Origin: Deroplatys truncata
Lineage: Eukaryota; Arthropoda; Insecta; Mantodea; Mantidae
DNA: 64,000 nucleotides
NCBI GenBank assembly: GCA_030765065.1
Contig: CM060979.1
Span: 110,100,350-110,164,349 of the forward strand
Reading direction: 5' to 3'
The notes below the pieces were generated by a model. The model saw only the letters and a list, made by a program, of their open reading frames with translations. It was not told where the DNA came from and did not search any database. Every line of letters begins with the position of its first letter. Within the stretch, counting starts at the first letter, position 1. This document shows, piece after piece, positions 23,951 through 37,033 of the stretch. A program made the translations under genes and the position numbers.

Positions 23951-24563
23951 CATAGATAAGCTGTTCTTGTCACATACTTCATGAAGATTTGTTTTAATTC
24001 CCTCAGTAGCTATGTAAAATCCATGAAAACTACACAACACTTAAATATTTCTGCTGAAATGAATGTTTAATGCCTAGAACAGATTTATAATTTGTCATAA
24101 ATAGAACCATCTCTTAAGCAGATGACATCTATATCCCCTTTCACTCACAGCAATTTTTTCATTTAGTTAATGCTGTAACTATAATTCTCCCATTTATAAA
24201 GAAACAAGAAAATAAAAAGCTGCATACTCTACCCAAGACTATGGGAAAGAAATATTTTATGGCATAACACAAGTAACATATTTAATATAAGTATACCATT
24301 AATTTAGATGTTATTTGCCATATAAAAATATTAACAATTTAATTCTTTGACATAAAGCCATTCTAATACATCATCAATTGGTTATCGGAACTGTGCTACA
24401 TTCTATACACAACTGTGTTTATAAATTTAGGTTTCTAGTGAACACCTAATATTTTATCTTATTGCTCAACAAATTTCTCATCTTTGTGTAAACAGTGATC
24501 TAAATGGCTCTCACTACATACCTAATATAATTTCAACTCTTTGAAATGTGTTCATTTCACTAA
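23951..24563. other. No recognisable feature
   Basis: AT-rich intronic sequence. Confidence 0.45.
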
Positions 24564-25520
24564 TACAAGGGTTGTTCAATACAAATGATCATTACATTTT
24601 TTCAGTAATAATCTTCATTTTAAAATTATGATATACTGTTAGCTTAATGTGTAATGAACACATAGTACTAGTTTCATTATTGAATCTTCATAGTTCTCAT
24701 CTGAGAGAGGCATACAAGCTGAGACATATTCAATATTATCTTCTACAAAAATGGAGGCGACATGCAACAAATAATACGCTGCTTGGATTTTCTGATTTCG
24801 TCTCAAATCTTCTGAGCTGAGGCCTATGAAATGTTACAGGAGGCCTATGGAGAGTTTGTTCTTCCCTAAAGCACAACTTGTAGACGGTTTAAATTGTTTA
24901 AAGAGCAGAGACAACTTCAAAGGAAGATGGACCCTGTGCTCCACTTATTGCTCTTACAGAAGAAAACAACACCAATGCTGTCATTTGAGAGAGGATTAAT
25001 GAATAAGCTTGAGAACACTGTCTGAAATACTGAAAATTTCATTGGGTCCCACCCACACATTGTGACAGAAAAACTGCACCTGAGACATGTTTGTGCAAAG
25101 TGGATTTCAAAACTTCTGATTCCCGAACAAAAAAACATTTGTGTGCAGGTTTGCATGCTGTTGAAGATGATGTTACAGGAAAACGTGGAGGTCATTTCAA
25201 AATACTTACTGCTATTGAAATGTGGCTGCATTATTGTGGCTGAGAACAAACAACAAAGCTATGTGTGAAAATCTCCTTTATCACCAGATCCCAAAAAAGC
25301 AAAAGTGCTTATTTCTGCTGGGAAAGTTATGATCATCTCATTTTTTGATATTTATGAAATTTATCAGTATGTCATACCTGCACATACAACAGTAGCTGGG
25401 CAATACTACAGAGCGCTCTTGAAAATACTGCAAGGTATATTAGGTTTAAAAGGCCACATCTCCAAGCTGGATGCTGCACCACAAAAACACATGGTTGCAT
25501 CGTGGTCGTAGTAATAGTAG
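24564..25520 (+). mobile_element. Decayed mariner-like element (mariner 3)
   Basis: It starts with a terminal-repeat-like tacaagggttgttcaataca. The coding region is heavily broken but legible: EAYEMLQEAYGEF, a helix-turn-helix relic, HLRHVCAKWISKLLIPEQK (GM-R-VCAKWVPR-LT-EQK region), PLSPDPKKAKVLISAGKVMI, FFDIYEIYQYVIPAHTTVAG then QYYRALLKILQ. These belong to a transposase_1 subgroup different from mariners 1, 2 and 4. Many stops and frame changes are present and the third catalytic region is not found. The 3' end is uncertain. Confidence 0.75.
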
Positions 25521-25860
25521 TTTTCAAAATTATCGAGTCCAATTCTCAACTAGGGTCCAAATTTGTCATACTGAGATAAAAGGAGTGCATTCTGATGTTT
25601 TTCTTCAAGGGTTTACTGGGCTGCTTCGCAAAGAAGCACCAACATAAATAAATACTATTCTTGATGAGTGATCCTTTTCCAGCTTTATTCTACTTCATGG
25701 TTAGTAAGCCACTTGAGGACTTTACTAAATTACTTTTGTCATATTGTGATCTGTATATGTTATACTTCACTTTTGAAGCTCCTAAGTTTAGTCTTGAAAT
25801 TTCATATTATCAGTATATATTCACTGCATTCTATGAATTAACTCGATAAACCTATAAAGG
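25521..25860. other. No recognisable feature
   Basis: Possibly the decayed 3' end of mariner 3; nothing specific recognised. Confidence 0.35.
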
Positions 25861-26407
25861 AATTAATTGTTCTTTCACACAAGCCGTGTGTTGGACAGGT
25901 TTGGAAAGGTAGAATCAGATGACTGAAAAATTCAATGCCATAGCCGAGATTTGAACCACGGATCTCCCGGTCTCCGTCCGGTTGCTCTAACCACTGAGCT
26001 ACCATGGCAACATGCCGGCATGCCATTAAATTCTCCAGCTGATTCGCATTTTTCCCGGTAAACCACAAGGAGATCTCAATTGTATTGAGATGTCATACCC
26101 CAATGGCGACTTACATTCTTTGTAAGTACTTTAAGTCCCGGGCTTTATAGTTACAACCACTATTAGGTCAATTAATGGAATTAATTGTTCTTTCACACAA
26201 GCCGTGTGTTGGACAAGGTTGGAAAGGTAGAATCAGATGACTGAAAAATTCAATGCCATAGCCGGGATTTGAACCACGGATTCGCTGGAGAATTTAATGG
26301 CATGCCAGGGTAGCTCAGTGGTTAGAGCAACCGGATGAGACCAGGAGAACCGTGGTTCATATCCCAGCTATGGCATTGAATTTTTCAGTCATCTGATTCT
26401 ACCTTTC
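25861..26407. repeat. tRNA-derived SINE complex with inverted units
   Basis: Three partial units of one tRNA-like repeat. A minus-strand unit (25876-26165) and a partial direct copy of its start (26172-26281) both begin gttctttcacacaagccgtg. A plus-strand unit (26282-26407) is inverted. The tRNA-like parts show an A-box-like tagctcagtggttagagcaa and a B-box-like ggttcaaatc. The complex is flanked by aaacctataaag at about 25849-25860 and 26408-26419, a probable 12-bp target-site duplication, so it seems to have inserted as a unit. Confidence 0.75.
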
Positions 26408-26419
26408 CAAACCTATAAA

Positions 26420-26964
26420 GTTTTGTTTATGGTAGTCTTTTATTGAACACCATGCTTTTTTTAAAGAAAGGAAGGGCAATAAATACCTGATGCACTGCGA
26501 CCAGGTGTGATCTATTGTGCTTCCCCTCATTTAATCTCCTACTAAGATCTTTGCCTCCTTTGCAAAGTCTGCAAGTGCCTTAGTGCCTTACTTCTTGAAA
26601 TCCTTGCAATTACATGATTCCCTGATTAAAGTATTTAACCCTCAGAACTGCGAGAGCTTCAGTCACACAGCAAATGAGATACTGATGCATTTGCTCTTCT
26701 GCATCTTCTACATACTTGATTGCTTTGCTAATTTTGTAGAGATGCCCATGCAACTAACATTGTCCCATTAATAGACCAACAGTTCGTTTTAGCGCAGTTA
26801 TACTCATTTGAAGCAGTGATTGTGTTCTGCTTTTTATTATCTCCTTGACAAGAGCCTTGGAGTACTTGTGTCCTGATAAAGACTTCCAGTACTCATTGGA
26901 ACATCATACGTAATCTATTTTGAGACTAATGTTATATTGTTCAAATCTTTTAGTTTATCTACCA
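26420..26964. other. No recognisable feature
   Basis: Intronic sequence, no element recognised. Confidence 0.45.
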
Positions 26965-27712
26965 CAAAAAATAGAGGAAGCATTGCATTCCACTCAAAAG
27001 TTTTGCATATCATAATTCACTGGTTTGAGGCCCTCTGAATCCCAAAAAGTGCATTTTAATAAAAAGGCATGCGTGCACACAAACGTGTGTAAATGTGTGT
27101 GTGTGCACACATGGTTTTCCTCCCACCAATAATTACCCCTTACATGGAAAATGTTTCACTATTTTTTATTTTTTCAAAAATGGCTGATGTTTACTAAAAT
27201 ACCATATAGATATTTAAAATGTATATTTGAATATTCTGGGAATAGCCTGACAATCTTCATTCCGAAGTAATTTTTATAATTGGTAAACCATAAGAGATAA
27301 ATGAAAACTTACTATATAAAAGACTTAAGTCCCTTTAAAACATGCAATTTATTTCAAACACTTTTTTTTAGTGGCATGAGCCATTTCCAAAATATCTGTT
27401 ATTATTGATTTTAATGTTTCACACCTTGTCATTTTCTTAAGTACCATGTTGCCATTCAATTGTTTCTTACAATGTCATGGAAGGCATATAGAATTTCAAG
27501 GCCAGTCAAGAGGAACCTGCTTTTAAACATTTTATCACTTTGGTTTGCTATATCCCCCTTGTACTTACAAAATATGTAAAGAAATTATTTCTGTAAACAT
27601 TTATATTGATTACGGATATAAAAATAACCTTCTGTATGAGTATTTTGTAGACGCTACATAAAAAAGAAATGATAGTGGGTAGAAAAGTCATGTGAATGTA
27701 ACACAAGATAAT
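26965..27712 (-). repeat. Repeat X, near full-length copy
   Basis: Minus-strand copy from agaggaagcattgcattcca to aaagtcatgtgaatgtaacac, with a GT-rich tract at 27085-27113 at the usual internal microsatellite position. Confidence 0.8.
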
Positions 27713-29744
27713 TTTTTTTTTCCAGAATCTGTCATCCAAAGATGATTTATGCATTTTTTGCATTGTGGTTAATTTCTCCCCTCCCCAAATTCGCTTTGAT
27801 TTATGGGATATGTTGCACACTTCATGTCTAAACTCAAAATACACACTTATGTCTAAACTAAAAATTTAAGTTACAAAAGTAATTTGTAAAACCTACATTA
27901 AAAATTTAACTCCGAACTGTAAAAGTTTCCTAATTGTATGCCAAATCAGTCATTTAGCTATAGAGGTGTTGTACTTCCTCCTGTATTATTAGGTGCACTG
28001 ATTTCATCTTTTTAACCAAAGAACTGTCTTTAAGAGATGTGATTGTGCAAATTCAAACTAATGTCTACATAACAGTATACAAACTATTTACTCTTAAAAT
28101 TACCTTCACAAAATGAACTGCAAAACAGGTTCAAAAGATACTTTACAAATAAAATATAGGTACTATGGTTGTCTATGGACTTGAGTATTATTATTTATAA
28201 TAAGTAGCCATTGTAATAAATGTTTTGTATAAAACATTACAAATTAAAATAAATAAAACAAAAAAAAGGAAACTTTTTTATCACCTTTAGAATAAAACAA
28301 CCCAGTTTGGAGATGTATATTGTAGAATATGTGTGTAATTTTCAATCTTCATTGTTGAACAGATTTTGAAAATGTAATTTCCAATTATTCAAGCTGTACA
28401 TCCGTTTTTAGAAAATTAAGATTTTAGGCTTCAGCACATGTACATAATGAGGCAATAATATTGCCCCAGCTGTAGAAATAATTTTAAGGAATAGAATTAT
28501 GTGTAACACAACCATTAGTAATGTGTAAAAATATTTATATTTTTATTACAATGTAAGTTGATTTTGTAACCCAATGTTTAAACACTGAGAATGATATGTC
28601 AGAAGACTCAAGAACAGTAACATTTAAGCAAAATAACCAAGTTTTACAATGATCTTGTGGTTACAAGACTATTATTACATGCGTAGAGATAAACTTCTAT
28701 TATTCTTGTATTATTTCAGCTATTTAGTAGGGAGATGAGAAGTGAAACAGCGTCTGAAGATAGGGAACCCCAGTGAAAAATAAAGTAACAATCACATTAT
28801 ATAGGGAAAAAACAAATAAGAATCATAGATTAAGACCATGTAAAATATAGATGCTTTGAGAAGTATGAACTTGTAGACAATGATAAGAGGCGTAATGTGA
28901 TATAGAAAGTTTGTCGTTTACTGTATAAGTAGCCACATAGATCAACCCTGGGCCAGTTTTTATCAGATTTTCTTGTACCTTCGATGATGTCAGTGCAAAA
29001 TTTGGCACATTAAATTGTCACAAGTAAACAATGAAGCTTCAACAAGGTTATAAGTATAGATTTGCATGTGAAATAGTTCACGGGAAATATGCTATAGAAC
29101 CAAGTGTTAAAGGCAGTTCTCTATCAAGTACATACAGTACTAGTGCACAACTATGTGCTTAAAAAAAAAATGCCTAATATGACAATTCATCATAAACTGT
29201 GGCAAGTGAATATATCTATGCTCTACCAAAGTTCCTTTACCAAAAGCTAGCCAAGGATGTCATCAACAAAAGATAGAAAGTTGTGACGACCTGCTACAGT
29301 GGACAATTAGCAGAATAACTGTCTCAGTAAGCAAAACCACTGCAAGTGAAAACATAACTTTTCAACCCACTTAAACTATGTATATGTACTTTTTATCCTT
29401 TCTGGCAAATTCCATGCTCAAATGTGTACGGAAATTGATTATATCTATTTTAAAAACTACATTATAATAATTCATTGTTTCTTAGTATGAAAACACATGA
29501 GAAATAGTACAACTGCACTTTCAGTTGCCACTTCTTTCCACTCTCACAGGGTTTTGCATCTCGACCAAGACCAGCTGGCCTTGACAATTGCTGCCGCCTG
29601 CCTGCCTGTAAAGTGTTTGGTGTGCAATTAGTGCAAGGCACACATAATAAGACCAATTTTCGAAAAGCAGAAAATAAATGGAGAGAATGACTGAATGACA
29701 TTCTGACCCCATTTATTAATTGGCTGATGGAAGAAGAAAAATTA
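27713..29744. other. No recognisable feature
   Basis: Two kilobases of AT-rich intron without identified elements. Confidence 0.45.
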
Positions 29745-31006
29745 TATGGGTGGTTTTAACTAGTTTGCTGATAGCGGTTGTTGTTTCAAACAAATGACTA
29801 TGGTAGAAAGTACCACCCTTATAAAGCTTAAGTTTGAAGTTTGACAATGCTACATTGTTTGGCAGCCATTAATAGTGAACTCTCTCAGAAAATTTGTAAA
29901 CATGGATAAAACTGGCCATCATTGTGTGATACAATACTTTCATTTGAAAGGTCTTAGTCAAACTAATATTAAAGCTGAGCTAGATTTTACTCTGGAGGAG
30001 TCTACTCCTTCATTTACAACAGTAAAATATTGGGCTGCAGAGTTTAAGCGAGGCCATATGAGCTGAAAAGACGAACATCGCAGCGGTCGACCAAATGAGG
30101 TGACCATGCAAGAAATTGTGAAGAAAATCCACAAAATGGTATTGGGTGACCATCGAATAAAAGTGCGCAAGCTAGCAGACATCGTAGGCATTTCAAAAAG
30201 TGCTGTACATCGCATACTAACTGAAAATTTAGACATGAGAAAGCTGTGCGCAAGATTGGTGTCGCGTTTACTCACAATAGGACAAAAGCAGCGTCTTAAG
30301 GATGTTTCAGTCAAGTGCTTGGCGATGCTTCGCTGCAATAAAACTGAGTTTTTGCGATGATTCATAACCATGGATGAAACATGGGTCCATCACTTCACAC
30401 CTGAGATGAAGGAACAGTCAAAACAGTGGCTGGAAAGGGGAGAATCAGCTCCAAAGAAGGTGAAGACAGTTCTATATGCAGGCAAGGTCATGGCGTCAGT
30501 TTTTTGGGATGCACTTGGGATAATTTTCATTCATTATCTTCAAAAAGGAAAAGCAATAAATGGCGAGTATTATACAAACTTATTGCAGCGTTTAAATGAC
30601 ATCAAACAAAAACGGTTGCATTTAGCGAAAAAGAAAGTTCTGTTTCATCAAGACAATGCACCAGTTCACATCCATTATCACCATGGCCAAAATCAATGGG
30701 TTAAAGTTTGAATTGCTTCCTCATGCACCCTATTTGCCAGACTTAGCCCCTTTTATTATTTTCTGTTTCCAAAGTTGAAGAAATAGCTTGGTGGTAAAAG
30801 ATTTGCCAACAATGAAGAGGTGGAGTTTGCAATTGATGGTTATTTTGCAGAACTCGGGGGTTCTCACTATAAACAGGGTACCGAAGCTATTGAACATCGC
30901 TGGGAAAAATGTATCGAGCTGAAAGGAGACTATGTAAAGAAATAAAGATGTTTTTTCCCAAACATTTTTTTTTGTTAGGTTGGGTACTTCTGAGACAGCT
31001 CTCACA
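29745..31006 (+). mobile_element. Near full-length decayed mariner (mariner 4)
   Basis: An approximately 1.26-kb mariner. The left end, tatatgggtggttttaac, is a degraded version of the usual tacgagggtggtttga end; the right end near 31000 is weakly matching. It carries the broken transposase listed separately. A different lineage from mariner 2, judging by the protein. Confidence 0.85.
29899..30945 (+). pseudogene. Mariner transposase, broken (mariner 4)
   Basis: DD34D mariner transposase relic. In order: MDKTGHHCVIQYFHLKGLSQ, KYWAAEFKRGHMS then a stop, KDEHRSGRPNEVTMQEIVKK, RKLADIVGISKSAVHRILTE, a stop after EFLR at 30358, FITMDETWVHHFTPEMKEQS (first catalytic Asp present), GKVMASVFWDALGIIFIHYL, VLFHQDNAPVH (second Asp present), then a frame change near 30675. 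In the LAP-S-D region the sequence reads SPFYYFLFPKLKK followed by TAG, so the third catalytic Asp is absent. The protein ends KCIELKGDYVKK. Confidence 0.92.
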
Positions 31007-31785
31007 TTTATGGCAATAGCTATAAGGTAAGATTTCATACAAAGAAACTGAGTATCAAAGAAGCAAAGTCAGAGCACAAAATCACATATGAGTAGTAAGG
31101 TCATATCTAAGTATTACATACGCTAGAAGCAAACCAAAAGATAAACCCCTTGAGCCCAGCAGCAGACCACTCAAATGCAACTATCAAAGAAAAAATTTAA
31201 AATATATCTCCACTCTACTTCAAGCAGGGAAGTTCATCCACATCATAATGTACTCGTGTCACATGAACCATGCTTTTATTTGTTTAGGATCTTTTCTTCT
31301 TCCACCTGGGCAAATCTTATGCATTTTATTACTTCCACCTATTAGTCTCTCTCTTGCTTTGGAAAAGATTTTCACTAAATGTGAAGTTAATTTTTTTTGA
31401 TCTTATCATTCATGGCTTCTTTCAGAGAAATTCCAAGGCACGTTTTGGCATGAAGGATTTGTTATTTGCGCTGCCAGAATCAGGGTTCAGGTTCCAGTAT
31501 CTGCTGCAGAGGATTGCCATGAGATTTACATTTGCCTTAAATTTTGTAAAGCACAACTATGATCCTCTACTTAAGATTACCACCTAACCTGGATAGGTTT
31601 TTTTTTAATCAACCTCTAGATCGTTTAAGTTGCAAAATACTGAACATTTTATTAGCATCATTATGTACTACTGCTGAGATGGGAAAAAATACAATTTTAT
31701 TATTAATTTACTACTTCAAAAGCAAACAGAATTCTCGCTAGACAAGATAAAACATTTTCTGCCACAGCTAAAACCTGTAGATGTG
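31007..31785. other. No recognisable feature
   Basis: AT-rich intron; the open stretch at 31354-31587 has no recognisable motif. Confidence 0.4.
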
Positions 31786-32071
31786 GTGGAAATGCTAAAT
31801 CCACAATCTTGGTCACAATGAGATGGAAGTCAATAACTTTTGCAATTTAATGCATACACATTTTGACTAATATTCTCCTTTGCAAGTAGTATGTTGATTA
31901 GCTGGTGTGCCAGGTTAATGAATGTGGAGTGGAAATGCTAAATCCACAATCTTGGTCACAATGAGATGGAAGTCAATAACTTTTGCAATTTAATGCATAC
32001 ACATTTTGACTAATATTCTCCTTTGCAAGTAGTATGTTGATTAGCTGGTGTGCCAGGTTAATGAATGTGGA
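31786..32071 (+). repeat. Perfect 143-bp tandem duplication
   Basis: Units 31786-31928 and 31929-32071 are identical by direct comparison, starting gtggaaatgctaaatccaca and ending gttaatgaatgtgga. No further partial unit follows. Perfect identity means it is very recent, or an assembly duplicate. Confidence 0.95.
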
Positions 32072-35000
32072 GTATTGTCAAGATTTTGAATTGATATGAT
32101 GGTTTTTCATATAGCCTCATTCTGAAGAAAGAAAGGAAAGAAAAAAAAAACCTTCCCCTTAGATCTAAACTATTAACTGATTTAATGGATTCTGTAAATT
32201 CAAAAGTTTCAAAGCAAATTCTGTGAATTCCAAGTAACAATAGTAAATATATCACATAAATTTTTAAGAGCAATCAATTCAAAGTAGCTTACCAATAGAT
32301 TTTCCAGAAACAAGAAAATTTTTGTTGGCAAAAGGTTAAGCATCTGCTTCATCCAAATTGAACAAATTGGATGCATTGGGTTTTTGCTAGCACATCCTCA
32401 GATTTGCCAGTTGCTTATGTTTGCACTGTGAAAGGAATGTAAAGACAAGCACTACTGCCTAATGTCCAGAACTGCAATATCATAAGCAGGCATTAGAAAG
32501 TTGCTTCTCTCAGAATCCGTCACAGATTTCCTAGTGTCATTCATTTGTACAATGTGAATAAATAACTGCAACTGTAACTTATTATTTTAAAAGTAACGCC
32601 AGTTTACAGTTGAGAAACTTGGAAATGGGCCTTAATGCAATTTTGATCAGAAGATGAAAATCTGTCATGAAGTGTGAATATCTGAAGAATGCTGACGTTA
32701 CATGCTACACATTTTCTGTCAGTTCATTTAGACAAAAAAAAAAAAAGTGTGTCACTCAAATTTCAAGAAGGATGCTACTTTGGACTCCAGAAAGACTAAG
32801 ATTTAAAATAAATGCAAATGTTCTATCTGTGCTATAAGCACAGCCTAAAAGTAATTTAAAATTAAATATATATAAAGTTTATCTTACATCTTTTATGTTC
32901 TTCAGTCCACACTAAAGCCGCAGCCTAAAAAGAGGATTATTTGTTGAACCACAACTTTACACAGTATTTATGTTTTCTGAAGCAAACTTCCCTAATGCAT
33001 GGATCAACAATATAATAAGTTTGTTTGTAATGTGGGCTTGATAAAGGTAAATAAAAAATGCTAGAATAGTTTCAGTGGTCCCCTTGGCCTCCTGAGTATG
33101 TCACCATTTATAGTGTAATTTTACATTTCTCATAACTCTGCAGGAGATTTTTTTTACTCTTCATTACACCTGATAGAGCCAACAACCACATTCTCAACAA
33201 TGACCTTTTACGATACCTTTTACCATAAAGGAGAAGCAGAACTTGAGTGAACCAGCATGTAAACACGGCACACAAAAAAAGGGGGTTTATGTTTACATTT
33301 TGACTCATTGTGCAGGTGTCAGGTATTTTTTAAGATCACAGGAGAAATACAACAAAAGCTCACTTTTTGAGTTTTTGTAGAAATGCATTATGATTGCCTT
33401 TTGACCCTTTTGTTTCTTCCCCTCTACAACTTCTATTGTAGCACAGTTATAGAGGATTATGAATATTTTTCCCATATTTTATGTAATGCTAGAATATAGT
33501 ATTAGATCCTACAATGCAGAGCATCAAAATCCTCCAAAATTTTACTAAAAAACTTGACTATTTTTTCCTGTACTCATCATCTGTACTAGTGATGATAATG
33601 TTGGTTCCACCCTCTGGATGTAGAGACTAGTACATGATCACATTTTCATCACAGTTGATTTAAAGAAAACATTCATGCTCTCTCTTGCCTTGTAAGAAAA
33701 GATTCGGAACAATTCTTAAAGCAAACAAATTTAAATTTGACATATATGCAATAATTCATCTTATGTTGCCTACTTTTATTTCCTTTTTTTGCAATAATTT
33801 AAACTTCTAGTATACTATAAACATTTTCTAAACATCATGTATTCTAAATATTAAAAGCAGAAACACTATTAACTGTTATTTTAATTTTCATTTTACTTTA
33901 ATTTTAAAATATGAATGAGTCAATGGATTTTGTTTTAAAAGCATAAGAAATTACTAAAACGTTTACTTTATTTTACTAAGAATTTTTTGTATAGTGAATT
34001 CTATTAAGTTCCTCTCTTTGGAGTTACTGATACAGAGGAGAACACTTGAGTCAGGCTTAATTGCAAAGAATTATTGAATTTGATAACTTCCAAACATCCT
34101 GAGTACTCAGAATAACACAAGCAGCACTTAATAATCATTTACCATACAAGCATAGTTCTGCCAGTCTTGTCCTCAAGATGTCACTTCTCTGAGCAAAAGC
34201 CTTTGCACTTTGCATACCCATATGACTTCCTGCTTTCCATGAAATCATCGACACAACTAAGGATATAGACAGGAATACAATGTTTAGAAATTCATCATTT
34301 TTATACACATATTTTTTATTTAACTTCAACTGCAGGCGATGTAGTTGATTTTGACATTTTTTGTGTTAATATCAAGCCAGAAGTAGAAAAAAGACTCCAA
34401 CTATTGAAGTTGAATAATTCTATATCACTTGGAATGCAGATAAATGTCTCACATACTTAATACAAAATGGTATTTTATTTAAAATACTAGCAATAATGAA
34501 AGCAATATTAAAAGTATGTATCAAATTTGGTAGGATCAGATTCATTAAACTAAATTTTGTGCAATATCCGATCAGGGAGCAGACAGTTTATGTCAAAGAA
34601 TTAAATTAGTACATATCCCTTTTACTCCACAGATTTAATCCAAACTGAAGAAATATTTTAGCAAATCTCAACAGATGCCATCTGCTTTTACCTCACTGAT
34701 CTGCTTTACTCAATTAAGAACTAATCAACAAACAATAAGGAATGTATTGTCCTTATCAGATATAAAGAACACTTCAGTAGTATTTACTTAAGAAAAATTG
34801 CTGCTAACCATTATAACATTTATAAAACTGTTAATTTAATGTCTTCCTTTTTATAAATAAGTGCTTGGGTTCTATTTTGAGGTTAAAATCATGAACCCTA
34901 ACAATAATGGAAAGGGAATCATCTGTAAAGTGCATTAAAATTCACAGTGTACATGAATCAGCTAAAAATGAACAGTGCATAGTATAAAGAAAAAAATTCT

Positions 35001-35904
35001 CAGTAAACCTGGGTTTGCATATGTGCCTTTCGCAAGATAACTGAATACATGATTACATTCAGCAGTTAGCTGGTACATTCAAAATTTTGAACACTACAAA
35101 CCTTCCAAACTTTGCTAATTGTTCACAAAGCTGAACACTTCCAAGAGATGGAGTTCTGATCAAGCCATATATACTGTATGGCACAGAAACATTACAGCAG
35201 GCATATAATCTATCTGAAAAATGTCAATTGTCCTGTATCATAGAGATTATGCAGATGTGTCCATGTGCACAAACAATGAAGTCAGTGTCACTCTTAACTA
35301 TGCATTCATAACTAGCTTACAGAAACTTTTTTTGTTTAATTATTATTGCATATTTTCAACCATTTCATTTTACACTAATTAACTATGCAACACACTTTAT
35401 AACAGTAGCACCTAACATTCTAAACAAATTATGCTTAAAACCTTCTAAAAAACATTTTATGATTGAAGATCACTGATATTCTATTCAAAAACCTATCACG
35501 ACAGCCTTAATACTCTACTGAATTATTACATAAGTAAGCATATCAGCTTAACCGCCTTTTTAGTGTTTGTTTTTACTTACATGGTTTGCATATGAAATGT
35601 ACTGTGTTCCAATCTTTGAAAGTATACCTTTTGCCATAGAAATAGATTTTTGGGTTGTCTGTTATATCACTGAACATAATTTCAAATTTAGCCTGGTTAT
35701 TTAAGAGGGATTAGTCTCCATTTCATCAATTACTGAGAACATGCCCCTCTCCCTCACCTACCAATGGCAATGACAAACAGTATCCAAGCCATGTATGATC
35801 AAAGGGAGCAGAAAAATTTTTAATTTTTTTAAAAAACTGAAAAAATAAGCATTGTCATCATTAAACAACTATTAAAAGTTCAAATCCAATAATGTTTTTT
35901 CAAG
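32072..35904. other. Anonymous AT-rich intron
   Basis: Nearly 4 kb in which no transposase, reverse transcriptase, SINE, X copy or RNA gene was recognised; this is the largest unexplained stretch. Confidence 0.45.
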
Positions 35905-35962
35905 AATTATTTTCATTGTGGCATGCACACTAATAACTTCGCTAATTTTGTGATTTACTTCA

Positions 35963-35997
35963 AGCACGTTTCGAAGACATCTTGTCTCCATCATCAG
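35963..35997 (-). ncRNA. Hammerhead ribozyme motif (left Penelope copy)
   Basis: The minus strand reads CTGATGA, stem GGAGAC/GTCTTC, then GAAAC. The self-complementary segment after GAAA is degraded to acgtgct. Confidence 0.6.
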
Positions 35998-36049
35998 CTA
36001 TAGCCACTAGCACATTCTTTGGCTTCCTTGTATGTGTTGTTTGTGGCTA

Positions 36050-36382
36050 GATGTATTTATTGATGAGATCCTTGTCTGTTGGAAACTAAAATTCATCACA
36101 TGATTCTTGTTCTTTTGTATCCAAAGTTTTTCCCATATTGGCTTTTGGGCTGCCTTTATTAATTCTACTTCTTTTTGGATATTGTGGACTTTTGGACAGA
36201 AATGGTTGGCAATTGCGGATTTTTCTGTTTCCTTATATTTAACATGTTTAAGGTGTTATTTAAGCCTCAAGCAAATGTTCCTTTCTGTTTTTCCTATATA
36301 CATTAATTGGCAATCATCACAATTAATTTGATAGATACCTAGCATTTTATTCTTTGGAATTTTGTCTTCGGTATTGGTTTTC
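36050..36382 (-). pseudogene. Penelope GIY-YIG endonuclease remnant (left copy)
   Basis: The minus strand reads IYQINCDDCQLMYIGKTERN, then a stop within the LRLK..HLKHVKYKETEKSA stretch, IANHFCPKVHNIQKEVELIK and WEKLWIQKNKNHVMNFS. The Cys-x-x-Cys and YIGKT motif identify the C-terminal endonuclease of Penelope-like elements, which nicks target DNA. One stop is visible and the reverse transcriptase is missing. Confidence 0.8.
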
Positions 36383-36397
36383 AATAAAGAAGAGTTG

Positions 36398-36975
36398 GAA
36401 CACATCATGGAAATAGTGGACAAGATGGTTTTTCAAGGCATTTAATACAGAGCAAAATTCAAAAATCTAAAGAAAATAAGAGCCTTAATGACACTGCAAA
36501 AAATCCCAGAAACTAAAACCTTTAAAACGTTCACTTACCATCCTTGGGCATTCGACAAATTTCAAAAATTTTTCAAACACTGGAATATATAATTAGGGCC
36601 AATTAACAAATATAGTCTAAATAACATATTAAAAACGATACCAAAGACAAAATTTCAAAGTATAAAATGCCAGGATCTGCCAAATTAATTGTGATGATTG
36701 CTAATTATGTATATAGGAAAAACAAAAAAGGAACATTGGTTTGAGGCTTAAGGAACACCTTTAATGTTAAATATAAGCAAATAGAAAAATCTGCACTTGC
36801 CAACCATTTGTGAACAAAAAACCACAATATCCAAAAAGTAGTAAAATTAATAAAGGAGGTCCAAAAGCCAATGGACTTAACCATATGGGAAAAACTTTGG
36901 ATACAAAAAAACAAGGATCATCCAATGAATTTTAGTTTTCCAACAGACAAGGATTTCATCACCAAATACTAGCTA
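36398..36975 (+). pseudogene. Penelope reverse transcriptase C-terminus and endonuclease remnant (right copy)
   Basis: Reads TFKTFTYHPWAFDKFQKFFK (region between reverse transcriptase and endonuclease, matching FTYHPGTFHKF in the element at 63 kb), then after frame changes YIGKTKKE, KQIEKSALANHL, HNIQKVVKLIKEVQKP and IWEKLWIQKNKDHPMNFSFP. Several stops and frame changes. It reaches further 5' than the left copy. Confidence 0.75.
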
Positions 36976-36998
36976 TAAAATCTGTTAGTGGCTCTTAG

Positions 36999-37033
36999 CT
37001 GACAATGGAGACAAGATGTCTCTGAAACACATT
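36999..37033 (+). ncRNA. Hammerhead ribozyme motif, mutated core (right Penelope copy)
   Basis: Reads CTGACAA (one change from CTGANGA), stem GGAGAC/GTCTCT, then GAAAC. The core change would be expected to inactivate it. Confidence 0.55.
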
